Assembly: GCF_000001735.4 (NCBI RefSeq)
Contig: NC_003075.7
Coordinates: 2,791,001-2,855,000, forward strand
Direction: 5' to 3'
Length of the DNA: 64,000 nucleotides
Source of the DNA: Arabidopsis thaliana
Taxonomy: Eukaryota; Streptophyta; Magnoliopsida; Brassicales; Brassicaceae
Shown here in pieces: positions 11,626 to 23,496 of this stretch. How positions within the stretch are numbered: position 1 is the stretch's first letter; the number at the start of each line of letters is the position of its first letter. Below the pieces are notes generated by a model. The model did not search any database. It worked only from the letters and a program-made list of their open reading frames with translations, and had not been told where the DNA came from. Made by a program: the position numbers and the translations under genes.

Positions 11626-12778
11626 GGGAAATATGTCAGAAAAATCGCCAATTTTCAAAAATAGGACGAAAAAATCTCCAACTCCTCAAACGTCGTTTTA
11701 ATCACAAACTTTTGGTTGACTTTTCCAGAAAATACAAAAGTTTGGTTGACTTGGCCAAATTAGTCATCACGTTAAGTCTCCGTTAGGACGACGATTACAG
11801 GGTTAATAAGCCGTTAAGGGCTTCCGTCTTAGCAAAACGACATCGTTTCTATAATGACAAAATGAGCCATAATCGATAGAAACGTCGTCGTTTTGATTCA
11901 GAGAGATTTGAGAAATTCCCAAATCGATTAGAAACCCTAAAAGAGAGAAAATTCTGAAATTCTCTCAATCTCTTTCCAATTGATCCCGATGGCGAAGACG
12001 CGGGGAGGAAACTGGAATCCTCGTCGGTCGCGGAGGCTAATGGCTATTGCAGGCGAAGCTAACAGAGCAAACATAACGAATCGACCACCGAAAGTTGTTG
12101 AGATCTCAGAAGAACTGGAGACAAATCAAAACCCAGAAGAAACCGCGATGAATCAGATCCCAGAAGAAACTGCGACGAATCGAAACCCAGAAGAAACTGC
12201 GACGAATCGAAACCCAGAAGACAATGTGGGTGGGACTGTTGGTGAAGACAATGTTGGTGAAGACGATATGGATGGAGGTCTAGAGGAGGAAAATTGTGAT
12301 GATTTTGAAGCAGATTTTGGTGTTGGTGCAAGAGAAGATGGAGATGCAAGCAACACTGATGCTGACAGTGGAGGTAAAGATTGTGATCCCCAATCCACAC
12401 ACACTTCGATGGCACATCACATTCTCCGGTGACTCCAGATGTAACAGAGCTTGAACTCATTGTTAGAGAGAGAGAGATCGAATTGAAGAATAGAAATTTT
12501 AGGGATTGAAATCTGAAATCGATTTGGGGGTTTTTAGAGTCTCATCTGTCATTACAAAAACGATGTCGTTTTGCTAACCCGGAAGCCGTTAACGGCTTAT
12601 TAACCTCATAATCATCGTCCTAACAGAGACTTAACGCGATGACTAATTTGGCCAGGTAACCAAACTTTGGTATTTTCTGGAAAGTCAACCAAAAGTTTTG
12701 TGATTAAAACGACATTTCCGGAGTTGGAAATTTTTCCATGCAATTTTTGAAGGTTGAAGATTTTTCTAACATTTTCCC
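11626..12778. mobile_element. MULE carrying a short gene, about 235-bp TIRs
   Basis: Terminal inverted repeats pair 11626-11860 with about 12545-12778 (GGGAAATATGTCAGAAAAAT at the left; the right end, reverse-complemented, starts GGGAAAATGTTAGAAAAATC). A perfect 10-bp target duplication TTTGTAAATT lies at 11616-11625 and 12779-12788. The end sequence resembles the element at 8215-9403, so both belong to one MULE family, but the cores differ. Confidence 0.88.
11989..12509 (+). pseudogene. MULE-borne acidic repeat protein (unrecognised)
   Basis: The ATG at 11989 opens a basic start (MAKTRGGNWNPRRSRRL). Residues about 44-80 carry 9-residue units of the form NPEETATNR, encoded by a 27-bp minisatellite (about 12121-12223), followed by a Gly/Asp/Glu-rich tail. 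That frame ends at 12432. From about 12400 another frame reads on in a coding-like way (TPDVTELELIVREREIELKN) to a TGA at 12507-12509, which suggests a single-base indel near 12395. The gene lies wholly between the element's TIRs, so it is either captured host coding sequence or a MULE accessory gene. Function is unknown. Confidence 0.5.
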
Positions 12779-12788
12779 TTTGTAAATT

Positions 12789-13401
12789 ATAGAAGATAAC
12801 ATTTTATCCACACTAAGAATCCATCAAATTAGTATAAGATATTACCAAAATAACAGACGAATTAAAATGTTATCTCGTGCAAAGCACATGGTACTGACCT
12901 ATATTAATGAGAATGGTATGAAATTTTTGTTATTTTAATTACTTTTACATATTAATTATTCTACACAATTTATGAAATACTAACTGTTTTTCCTTTTGTA
13001 TGTGCAGGTTGCAAGAATTATTATATGAATACTGACCTACTCTATAAAATTTAACAGCTACATATGACCGAGATATGCTGAGCTGAGATTTTGCAGAAGT
13101 GACGCTTTTTCAAGTTTTCAAATTTAGTAAAAATTAAATTAAAATAAATAAATCTGGCGAGATATCAAATCACAGCCGTTGATTGCTAGCAAAAAATCTG
13201 ACCTCTTTAAACTGTAATAGCAAAAAAATCTAGTTAATTAGGCTAATTATCTATTAGATCGAACTTTCACGTTGTTTCAAATTTAAAGAGTTACACAGCG
13301 TGTCGGCCACTTAAAACGATGTCGTAATGTTGTTTCCCCTCCTCGACAAGCGCCAAGCCCGTTAAAATCCCCAATTTGGATATATATCTTTTCTCTGTCG
13401 A

Positions 13402-13440
<39 letters not shown>

Positions 13441-13521
13441 AACTCAACTATTCAGTTTCAATTTTCAAATTTCAGAAACCATTTTCTCTCTCTATCTCTC
13501 TTCTTCTTCTTTATCTCAGTA
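12789..13521 (+). promoter_or_regulatory. EHD2 upstream region and 5' UTR
   Basis: This is the only sequence between the 11626-12778 MULE and the EHD2 start codon. It ends in a pyrimidine-rich leader with a CT dinucleotide run at about 13401-13434 and more TCTCTC/TTCTTC up to the ATG. CT-rich leaders are common in Arabidopsis genes. I cannot place a TATA box with confidence. Confidence 0.4.
13401..13434 (+). repeat. (CT)n microsatellite in EHD2 5' leader
   Basis: About 17 uninterrupted CT units lie 90 bp upstream of the EHD2 ATG. Confidence 0.9.
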
Positions 13522-16500
13522 ATGGAGACTTCATCGACGATCTCGATCGGTTCTTGTTTAAAAGAGCATCAGAAGATCTACAAGGAATGGTTCAACATCG
13601 CCGATTCAGGTTCAGTGTTTTTTTCCCTTCTCAGATTGAATTTACTAGTGCGTCTTAGTTATTCCTGCTCTGATTTTGTTTCGATTCTCTGAGATTACAG
13701 ATGGAGATGGTCGTGTTTCGGGTAACGATGCTACAAAGTTCTTCGCGATGTCAAAGCTTTCTCGCCAGGAACTCAAACAGGTTATTATTCATATAATCGA
13801 CGATTCGTGAAATATATAGGCTATTTGGTTTAAAATTGAACTTTCTGAGTTCATGAATCCATGGAATTTGTAACAGTGTAATCTAGGGTTGATTGGAATT
13901 AGTTGGATTTTGGTTTGTAGGTTTGGGCAGTTGCGGATTCAAAGCGGCAAGGATTTCTCGGTTTATCGGAGTTCATCACTGCGATGAAGGTATAATAATT
14001 GTATCAATTACATCTGTTAATTTGAAATTTTCTGCTAAATTTCTTACTCAATGGATTGATTTTGTTGCTCAGCTCGTCTCATTGGCACAAGAAGGACATG
14101 AAATTACTTCAGACCTTCTCAAAGGCTCAAGTAAGTGGAAAATTACATCTTAAACTGTTTGAATCAAGAGGTTCTGATGTAAGAGCTTGATAGTCATATT
14201 AGATATAGCTAATCTGTATCTTTGTTTTTGTTATAGTTGACATGAAGAGTGTGGAACTTCCAGTGTTGGAAGGACTAGAAAACGTTGTATCAGTAAGACT
14301 CTTTCTTATCTGATTATCTCATTTTGTTTTTCAATCTTTACATGATTTGGTTTTCCTAATCTAATATATTTGCTTACAGAAGCAGAAAGTGTCAAAAACA
14401 AATGTGGATGTTGAAGACAATGGTTAAATAACATTCTTTATTTTCACCAATTGTTTCATTCATGATGATATTTTTCGTTAATGTAAAACTGTTGATTTGC
14501 TGGATGAACTTTTGCAGTAGTTACCAAGCCACAAGTCACGGCAAAAACTCCTTGGTTCAAATCAAAATCTATTATTAAGGTTGGTTGCTGTTTTCTTTAT
14601 TGCTGCAAATGTGATTCTTTTTCAAATATGGAGTCATGTGATTTAACGAGTATTTTGTCACTTTTCATATCCAGCCACAAGTAAATGTGGTGACAATTGT
14701 TGATGGCTTGAAAAGATTGTACACTGAAAAGCTAAAGCCTTTGGAAGTCACATATCGGTTCAATGATTTTGCATCCCCGGTACTGGTGAGTAATATCCTT
14801 ACTGTTTCAGAAACACTTGTGAGTTTTTGTTTATTCCGTTTTTTCGGTGAAGAGCTAAAGAACTCATATCTATATCACCATGGAAAATGATTCTCAGTTT
14901 ATTGATACTTTATGATTTGCAGACTAGTAGCGATTTTGATGCCAAACCAATGGTAATGCTTTTGGGTCAATATTCCACCGGAAAAACAACATTTATAAAA
15001 CACTTGCTCGGATGTGACTACCCAGGTAACTTGCTTTGTTTCCTCTAATCCTAGCAAATGCAAGGAATCTTCAGTTATCTATCTGATCTTCACCATTGTC
15101 CTCTTGTTGTCAGGAGCTCATATCGGTCCAGAGCCAACAACAGATAGGTTTGTAGTTGCAATGGTATGTCAATGTGTCTTGATCTAATTGTAGTGTAATG
15201 ATTGCTAGTTACTTTTTCTTTTTATTTGAGTTAACTCTTATGATTTGATTTTCTTATAGAGTGGACCAGATGAGCGGACTATACCTGGAAATACCATGGC
15301 TGTTCAAGCTGACATGCCATTTAACGGACTAACAAGCTTTGGAGGTGCTTTCCTCTCAAAGTTCGAGTGTTCTCAAATGCCGCATCCGGTGAGTGATTAA
15401 GCATTACCCCACTCTCTCTTTTTATCTTTCCCTCTGTTGGTTTAAAGAAGCTTTCCCTTCTTGTTTGTGGTAGGTCTTGGACCAAATTACTCTTGTAGAC
15501 ACTCCTGGAGTTCTTTCAGGAGAGAAACAAAGGATGCAAAGGAGCTATGACTTCACTGGTGTCATCTCATGGTTTGCATCTAAATGCGACATGATTCTCC
15601 TGCTCTTTGATCCCCACAAGCTTGACATCAGTGATGAATTCAAACGTGTGATAACATCTCTACGTGGTAATGAAGACAAGATCCGTGTTGTCTTAAACAA
15701 AGCTGACCAAGTTGATACTCAACAAGTAAGTTTCGTTTTCGTCCCATTCATTTGTTATGTTCATAAGCTTCATTTTTACTCATTGTTGAGCCGCTTTTTC
15801 TAAAGCTAATGAGAGTGTATGGAGCATTGATGTGGTCGCTTGGTAAAGTCCTGAACACACCAGAGGTCGTACGTGTCTATATTGGGTATGTTTTTTCGAG
15901 TACAACATGAATTGTCAACAAAGAAGTCAAAAAGCCATTAGTTTCACTTGTACACACGATAGATTGATTTCTTTTTCTTTGCTTTTAACTTGTGCAGGTC
16001 CTTCAATGACAAACCCATAAACGAAGTTGCAGTTGGACCGATTGGGAAAGAACTCTTTGAGAAAGAGCAAAATGATCTTCTAGCAGACTTAATGGACGTA
16101 CCCAAGAAAGCATGTGACAGAAAGGTATGATTTTGATGAGTCTCAATTTAAACAATAATGTATGTTACAATTCTCAAATCCTGACTATTTTTTTTGTTAT
16201 TCTTTGCAGATTAATGAGTTTGTGAAGCGAGCTCGATCTGCAAAGATAAATGCATACATAATGAGTCACCTTAAGAAGGAAATGCCAGCAATGATGGGCA
16301 AATCCAAAGCTCAGCAACGTCTCATGGACAATCTCGAAGAAGAATTTGGAAAGGTGCGTAAAATATCTCATTTGGTCTAGAACTTAGACTAATCGCATTA
16401 GGTGTAGCGTTAAAATTTTTGCAATTACTTAGAAATCTTTTGGTAGAAAACCAAACCCCATCCGATTAGGAAACTGGAACTAGAATTGATTTCTTCATGT

Positions 16501-16833
16501 CCTAAACCAAAGTACTGTATCTGACTATAAGCCAAACCAGAATTTAGATTAGGCATACCTCTCTAGTGACCAAGAAAGAAGTACAATAAAGATTATAGAC
16601 ATTTTATCTCGTATTTTTTACACAACCTTATGTCAAAAAAACAGGTGCAGCGAGAGTTTCATCTTCCAGCTGGAGACTTTCCAAGTGTGGAACATTTTAG
16701 AGAAGTATTGGGAGGCTATAACATTGACAAATTCGAGAAACTGAAGCCTAAGATGATTCAAGCAGTAGATGATATGCTGGGATACGACATTCCAGATCTC
16801 TTGAAGAAATTCAGAAATCCTTATGATAATTAA
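13522..16833 (+). CDS. EHD2: EH-domain dynamin-like ATPase (EHD2 orthologue)
   Basis: Sixteen exons join in frame to 546 residues: 13522-13609, 13701-13780, 13921-13989, 14073-14130, 14237-14292, 14380-14422, 14518-14579, 14675-14785, 14923-15025, 15114-15163, 15260-15388, 15474-15725, 15806-15885, 15998-16124, 16210-16353, 16645-16833. All introns are GT-AG. An N-terminal EH domain has a canonical EF-hand loop (residues 28-39, DSDGDGRVSGND). The dynamin-type GTPase-like fold follows: P-loop GQYSTGKT (204-211), DTPG (292-295), NKAD (358-361), then a helical region. Plant EHDs put the EH domain first, the reverse of animal ones. EHD proteins bind membranes and act in endocytic recycling; A. 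thaliana EHD2 is reported to dampen endocytosis. EHD1 is the alternative name; the adjacent IBR1 favours EHD2. Confidence 0.93.
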
Positions 16834-17034
16834 ATAATAATGCTCGGTACTTTAAAAAACATTATATCAAGTTTCAGAGTTTTTCTGTAATCAGTAGAAT
16901 TTGTCAAATATTTTGATTTATGTTATGTGTTCTTCTGAATGTTTAAATTGTTCAAATCACTAAATGTTAACAAATTCATTTTGAAATTAAACACTTCGAA
17001 ACGCCATAAAAAAAAAAAGAATTATACATCAAAA

Positions 17035-18025
17035 TCAATAGCAGTCTATGTAATCATTCCTCTGGTAATGCTGAACTAACTCTGCAGTAAACTCCGCCGA
17101 CAAGAAACTCGTCTTCATAGTTCTTCCTTGAGGTTCATTGAGATACATTCGGTCATCTAAGTTCATTGAGCATTTCCTCTTGAGCTTCTTCTCTCCTTAT
17201 CTTTCTTTGTTCTATATACGATATAATTGCATGTTCACGTTTGACTACATTCATATGAGTCTCAAGTGCTTCAGAAACTTCTCGCTTATATTGAAGATCA
17301 AGACTCCGTTCAACTTCTCTACGGTTTTCGCGGTACTTCTCAACCAGAGCTATTGCAGAGAGTGCCCTTTCAATCTCATTCCTTATTTCCTTTTCAACAA
17401 CTGATACTTGATTTTGAATATCTTCCGTGCTTTTGGTTTGGTGGTCGTTCTCAGCCAGGGCTGGCCCTGAGCACAGCCAATTGAAACAATTGCTTTGGCC
17501 CCCATAAATTTTGTTGCAAAATTTGGCCCCCAAAATATATTATTCTTGCAAAAATAGGCCAAATTTTCCTAAAATCTTAAAATTTTAGTATCAATATCAA
17601 ATATTTATATATAAAACACCAAAATAAAAAATTGCTATGGTCCATTAATTCTCGGAGCTGGCCCTGTTCTCGGCCAAACCCATTTTATTCATTATCGTAT
17701 ACTCAAGTTCATGATCAAACTCATCATCATCGCTTAAGTATAGATCATCACAGGTACAGATTTGACTTTCTTCTTTGTCTTGTTGATCATTATTCTCTAC
17801 ATCTTCATCACTATCCATATCATCTTCTGATACACGCATTACGAATGCTATATCCGTCCTTGAGGTTGTCTTAGTGAATGGTTGATGAAACTTTGTAAAA
17901 GCATTGAGCTTCTTTTCAAAAGACTCGGTCTCAGAGACCAAGCGATCGAAACTCCTGTTAGGTTCAGGGTCATAGCTAAACCCTTCGACGCTTTTGGGAC
18001 AATCATGTTCCGAAACAATTCTCAT
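17035..18025 (-). pseudogene. Acidic coiled-coil protein gene, split by hAT element
   Basis: I do not recognise this family. From the ATG at 18025 the frame encodes a soluble protein with an acidic stretch (SEDDMDSDEDVENN) and reaches GLAEN, where a 211-bp element (17456-17666) interrupts it and supplies a stop at 17645. Beyond the element the same protein resumes (DHQTKSTEDIQ) with a long Glu/Arg-rich predicted coiled coil, stopping at 17153. A third stretch in another frame (LDDRMYLNEPQ to NDYIDCY, stop 17035-17037) looks like the original C-terminus, so a second lesion lies near 17160. Element plus one target copy is 219 bp, a multiple of three, so the damage is the imported stop rather than a shift. 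A TATA box and leader upstream look intact. The locus lies between EHD2 and IBR1. Confidence 0.6.
17456..17666. mobile_element. hAT-type MITE, 211 bp
   Basis: The left end is CAGGGCTGGCCCTGAGC. The right end, reverse-complemented, is CAGGGCCAGCTCCGAGA. The flanking 8-bp duplication is TTCTCAGC (17448-17455) versus TTCTCGGC (17667-17674), one mismatch. CAGGG ends with an 8-bp duplication indicate the hAT superfamily. It has no coding capacity. Confidence 0.85.
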
Positions 18026-18097
18026 TATTAGGTCTCTCTCTTTAGTTGTTTTGGTTCTCTTTGTTGTTGTGATTAATTTCTTAACATAAGAGCTCTC

Positions 18098-18107
18098 TAT
18101 TTATAAA
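18098..18107 (-). promoter_or_regulatory. TATA box of the split acidic gene
   Basis: The minus strand reads TTTATAAATA about 75-80 bp upstream of the ATG at 18025, followed by a purine- and CAA-rich leader (AATCACAACAACAAAGAG). The distance and sequence fit a plant core promoter. Confidence 0.55.
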
Positions 18108-18533
18108 GTTTGTGATTTCACACAAAAATAGTAAATTGATTTATTATTGTAAAAATTTCCATTTTTTTATTTTTTGGAACAAAATTCCATTTTTTCTTGT
18201 TTATTTTTGCTTCGAATTCTTTTGTTATCTCGATTTCTTTTTTTTTTTTCCTTTTTAATTTCTTTTTTGTTTGTTATACTCTTTTTTACATAAGTGATAC
18301 GAAGTGTTTCTTATCCGCTTTGCATATACGCTATGGAAAATTAAAGATAAAGAGAAACTTGTGAATTTTTCATTGTCACTGTGTAATTCCTCCAAATAAG
18401 CTGAAAACGTCCACCATTTGGTCGAAATAAACACAATTTTCACCAGGTTTGTTATACTCTTTATCCCATTTTCTTTTTTTTCAAATTATTTGATTTTTGT
18501 TTTTATTATACAAAAGGAAATATATTCAACAAA
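18108..18533. other. AT-rich intergenic DNA
   Basis: T-rich sequence with a repeated TTTGTTATACTCTTT phrase (about 18270 and 18450). No gene seen. Confidence 0.4.
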
Positions 18534-20016
18534 GGAAAATTTGCAAGAATAACTAACAAAAGTTTATAAATTAAGAAAGTAACAGCTATATTCTATATTA
18601 TATATAATAATGACATATTTATCCTTCTCTCTCCACCTCACTCAAAGTCCCTTCCTCTCTCATCTTTGTGTCATCTCTTTTTCTTTCTTCTCTCAATCTC
18701 CTCTCTCTTTTTTTTTTTCTCTTTCTTTTGCATTTTCTTTGTATGTCCACGTCACCTCACTTCCCTTTCTTCTTAGAATCTTCACCCATCTCGTTTTTTT
18801 CCTAATGATTGAAAAATTGTAATGGCTTCAAGTCTGCATTCATCACTTTCTTCTAATGGCTTCAAGTCTGCATTCGTTATAACATAACAAACAAATGAGA
18901 AGGACAAAGTAAATTTTTCAGATACCACTTATGTTATTCGGTTGCTTGGGTTGCCAATGTTGTATTTTAGGGTATAGTTTTTTTATACATCCAAAATAGT
19001 ATAGTATAACATTTTATTTCTCTACATCCAAAATAGTACAACATGTTTTTACTTATAAACACTATTTACTATTTTATAAATTCAAATCCGATTTTAAAAA
19101 TTCAAACTATTTTATATGTAAAAAAGATATACATTTTTTCTAACAAATTTTATAATTGGAATCTATTTTTTGGAAAAGATATATAGCAAAAAAAACAAAT
19201 AGGTAAAAACTAAACTGAGGTCTTGAATGTTTCGAGCGTTCCAAAAAACCGCCTACTGTGTTTTACTTTTGGTCACCATTCACAACGACATTTTGTCATT
19301 TTATTTTTTAATTAAAAGAACAGAAAAAGAAAATACACCATGTGAGGAACAAAAACAGACCCATCCATATGGAAACGTACTTCAAAAATAGAATATAAGG
19401 AAAAAGTGTTCAAAAATAGAATATAAGGAAAAGATGTGTTTAGACACGGTAGATAGTTGATATTAATATTTCATTATTTTTTAATTAAAAAGACTATAAA
19501 CACTATCCTATATAACACCTTATTCACTATACTATTGCTATTCACATCATACACTATTTTCCTTTACGTTCAAAATACTCTCTTATCATCTTACAAAAAA
19601 AAACACTCATCTATCAAGTACGCATTCACCGATCCATCTCTTTGTACAAGGTTCTTCTCTATCAAATACGCATTCACCGATCCATCTCTTTGCATCAGTA
19701 AACTTCTTTTTTAATACATATATATATATATATAGATATATATGTTTTATTACATAAAAATTATTATACACTTCTATTTAAAATAAATTAAAAATAAAAA
19801 TAAAATTTTCTCCACATCCAAATATTGAAACCAATTTACATTTTTAATCTTAACATATATGACAGAAACTTTAAGTAAATAATATGTATAATAATAGTCT
19901 TCTTAAACATTTATATAATAAATACCGTAACAATGAAAAACCTGATAATATGAATAATCTGATGATAAATTATTTTAAGTTTAATATTATATTGTATTGT
20001 GTTGTTAAATGTAGGT

Positions 20017-22124
20017 ATGTCGTCTAGAGGCCGATTCAATACAAATTCTTCCAGGCAAAGAAACACAAATGTTCCCACCGAAAAGATAGCAAGGGTAAAT
20101 CTTGTTATTATATACTTTTTATATATTTGCATATTAAGTATAGTTTTTGAAAGTATATTAAACTAATTCTACAAATTTTTTAAAAAGTTGTAGACAACAT
20201 CGAAGCATAAATGGACTTATGAAGAAGAAAAAACATTGATTGAGTTGTTTGATCATGCAATTTCCATGAATAATTATACTCTTAAAGATCCTACGCCTCT
20301 CGGTCGAGAATACATGGTTGAGAAATTTAACCTAGCATTTAACATGAATATAAATTATTTGTTTTTCAAAAACAAACTTGATGAGTTCAAAAAAGCATAT
20401 AAAAGATGGAAATTTCTAATGACTTCTACCGGTGTCTCGGTTGATTCTGAAACATCCATGATTTCTGCATCTGACTCGTGGTGGAAGGGTCATGAATTGG
20501 TAATTACTTATAACCATTCTATTCTTACTACTAATATTAACACATACATATATTATAATAAATAATATGTATGAGTTTTACAGGGATGCAAAATAACTAC
20601 TAAGTTCAAACGATAACCAGCAGAGTTTTGGGATGTAATGCAACGATGTTTTAGATTGCATGATGTTTCTTCCCAATCACAACATTCTTCACGACAAAGA
20701 CAAGAAGAGCTAATGAACCAGAGACGAGCTGATGATGCCATTCATGGTTACTCGGATGGTGGTGACATGCCTGAGACCAATGTTCCCGAGATCGAAGAAA
20801 ATGAAAAAAATTATCGTATTAACATCGATGATGATACACATCCTTCGAATGAGTTCACTCGTGACACATTCCGTGTTCCTGTTGGAAGAGGTGAACAACA
20901 AAGCAGACTGAATTTTAATTCTAGTGTAAGGCGCGGAAGTGGTTCTCAAAGATCTGAAGGAAGTTCAAAAGCAAAAAATTTTGGAAGTAGGTCCAGAGGA
21001 AACTGTGGAAGACAATCTTTTGAAACAACTATACAAGACACCATCGCTGGCTATACTGAGTATCAACGACAAAGTTTGCAACAACTTCGGCCTGGTAGTT
21101 TTGATCAAGAAGATTACGATGAATTCAAAAAAGCATAAGCTATATTCCTTGCCTTGGAACTTCCAAGGAATACCAAATTTCATTGGGCATGCATTGATAC
21201 ATTTAAACAGCTAAAATTTTGGCGAAAGTATTTCCTTGACATAGTTGGAGGCACTAACGAGGAAAAAATACAATTGTTAGAAGCCATGACTAGTGTTTCT
21301 CGGAACAACCAAGACTTGTCGAAGAGGTTGGGCTCTGGACATTCTTATGGCAGTCCAAATTCAGGAGGCCCAAGTTTTCAGCAATGGGAAACACCACCAA
21401 ATGTTTCACAATGGGGAACACCACCAAGTACTCAACAATGGGAAACACCACCTAGTATACAACAATGGGGCACACCACCAAATGCTAAACATTGAGAAAC
21501 ATCACCAAATACTTAACGTTTGGGAACACCACCAAATGCTCAACAATGGGGGACACAAGCAAATGCTTCCCAATGGAACACACCACCGAACAATCAACAT
21601 TGGGGGACACAATCAAGCGCTTCCCAATGGAACACACCACCAAACAATCAACATTGGGGGACACAATCAAATGCTCCCCAATGGAATACTCCACCAAATG
21701 CTCAACACTGGGGCACACAAGCAAATGATTCCACTGGGGTACATCACCAAATGTTCCACAATGGGGCACCCAACCAACAGCTTCACAATGGAGTTCACCA
21801 CGAAATGATCCACAATGGAATTCATCACCAAATGCTTCACATTGGGGTCTTTTACCAAACTTTCAATCTTGGGGTTCACCATCAAATGTTCAACAAGGGC
21901 GTAATACACCAAATTTTCAATAAGGAAGCTCATCTGCAACAACTCCAACAAATATTTAGTAATGGTTTTCAGTGGGAAGTCAAGAAGATAATATAAGGGA
22001 TATTCATCAAGAAAGATTGGAAAGACCTAGACGAGGAGGTCTGTTTAATATATGGGGAACCTCGAAGAGAGTAAATGCAAGTACAAACGAGGATAATCAA
22101 ATTGATTTAGAAGACGAAAATTAA
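20017..22124 (+). pseudogene. Harbinger ORF1: Myb/SANT-like protein with QW repeats
   Basis: Exon 1 (20017-20094, MSSRGRFNTNSS start) and exon 2 (20194-20499) encode a trihelix/Myb-like region (KHKWTYEEEKTLIELFDHAI ... FKKAYKRWK). Exon 3 begins near 20583. The frame then meets stops at about 20611, 21136, 21493 and 21514 while otherwise staying coding. A Gln/Trp-rich C-terminal repeat follows, a frameshift near 21733, and a final tail ending QIDLEDEN at 22124. In active Harbinger systems this protein binds element ends and helps bring the nuclease to DNA. The number of stops makes this copy non-functional. Confidence 0.75.
21378..21960 (+). repeat. QWGTPPN-coding minisatellite
   Basis: Units of about 27-36 bp of the form CAATGGGGAACACCACCAAAT are repeated some 20 times with drift. 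In the ORF1 frame they give Q-W-(G/E/N)-T-(P/Q)-(P/A)-N units. The array accounts for several long antisense and out-of-frame open stretches, which are not genes. Confidence 0.85.
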
Positions 22125-22276
22125 TTTTTTCTATAGATTATTATTCTCGTTTATGTTAAAAATATTCGGCTTTTCTTAGTTTCTATGCATTTGGTGTAAT
22201 TGTATAATGTAAGTTCACTTATGGCTAAAAACATTTTTACTATTTTATAAAATTTCAGGTTTTCCGTATATGTCAG

Positions 22277-23496
22277 TTGCGATCACAAGGAATCCATATT
22301 CTAACTTATAAAGAAAGACTTGAATTGTGGAAATTAGAAAATGAGCAATTTAAGGAGTTAATAATCCAGCCAACTTTGAGTTACTATGATCGATATTTTC
22401 AAAGAGCACCAGCGCAAACCGATGGAGGTTTAGGATGGAGAAATATTTGGCATCGACTACAACAAGATGATGCTGCTTGTCTTCAGTTATTACGAATGTC
22501 ACTCACAGCATTTACAACATTGTGCAGTCTGCTACAAACAAATTACGGTCTACAACCAACACTAAATATAAGCATTGAGGAATGTGTGGCTATGTTTTTA
22601 CGAATATGTGGGCATAATGAAGTTCAAAGAGATGTTGGTTTGAGATTTGGGCGAAATCAAGAGACCGTGAAGAGAAAATTTGGAGAAGTTCTTACGGCAA
22701 CTGAATTACTAGCATGTGATTATATTAGAACTCCAAAAACTCAAGATCTACATCGAAATCTTGAGATACTTCAAGTAGATCGAAGAAATTGACCATATTT
22801 TAGTGGATTTGTTGGAGCTATGGATGGGACTTATGTTTGTGTAAAAAAGTGAAGCCTGAATTACAAGGAATATATTGGAATCGACACGATAATGCATCTT
22901 TGAACATCATGGCAATATGTGATTTGAATATGTTCTTCACATATATTTGGAATGGAGCACCGAGATCATGTCACGACAAATCTGTTCTAACAATGGCACA
23001 ACGAAGTGATTCTGATTTTCCCTTGCCTCCGCTAGAAAAGTACTACGTCGTTGATTCTGGCTATCCAAACGGACATGAATTTTTGGCTCCTTACAGATCA
23101 TCAAGAGGTGGAATTGTGAGGTATCATATGTCGCAGTTCTATTCTGGACCACCTCCAAGAAATAAAAAAGAATTATTTAATCGATGTCATGTGTCATTAC
23201 GTTCAGTAATCGAGAGAACTTTTGGAGTTTGGAAGAAGAAATGGATAATTCTTTGTGATTTCCCAAGATATAGTATTCAAGTACAAAAGAGAATGGTAAT
23301 GACTACAATGGGATTACACAATTTTTTCAAAATTTCAAATTTTTTAGAAGTAATGACAGAGGCTAGAATTAACAATACAGATTGGGAGCCTGAAATAAAT
23401 GATATGGAAGCAAATGAAGTAGCAGATGGAGAATTTATGACACAAATAAGAGACAATATTGCAGATATGTTGTGGGCAAATAAAAATACTCGTTAA
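22277..23496 (+). pseudogene. Harbinger DDE transposase (HARBI1-like)
   Basis: The frame from about 22277 includes the helical N-terminal part (FTTLCSLLQTNYGLQPT, CVAMFLRICGHNEVQRDVG) and continues to 23496. The DDE superfamily-4 catalytic residues are visible: D in GAMDGTYV (about 22820), D in VVDSGYPN (about 23050) and E in VIERTFGVWKKKW (about 23210). Two lesions break it: an in-frame TGA at 22790-22792, where a Trp is expected before PYFSGF, and an indel near 22845 between VCVKK and KPELQGIYWNR. The enzyme would nick at the element ends. It follows ORF1 in the same orientation, as usual for this superfamily. Confidence 0.88.

Noticed and set aside
12059..12460. Antisense open frames of 83-133 codons
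   Set aside because: Shadows of the repeat-containing MULE ORF on the plus strand; they have no independent start context.
16174..16371. Antisense 65-codon frame inside EHD2
   Set aside because: Complement of an EHD2 exon; no promoter or homology.
21293..21996. Several long open frames on both strands, full of HHQMLNN or LVVSPNV repeats
   Set aside because: Out-of-frame and antisense readings of the QW minisatellite of the Harbinger ORF1.
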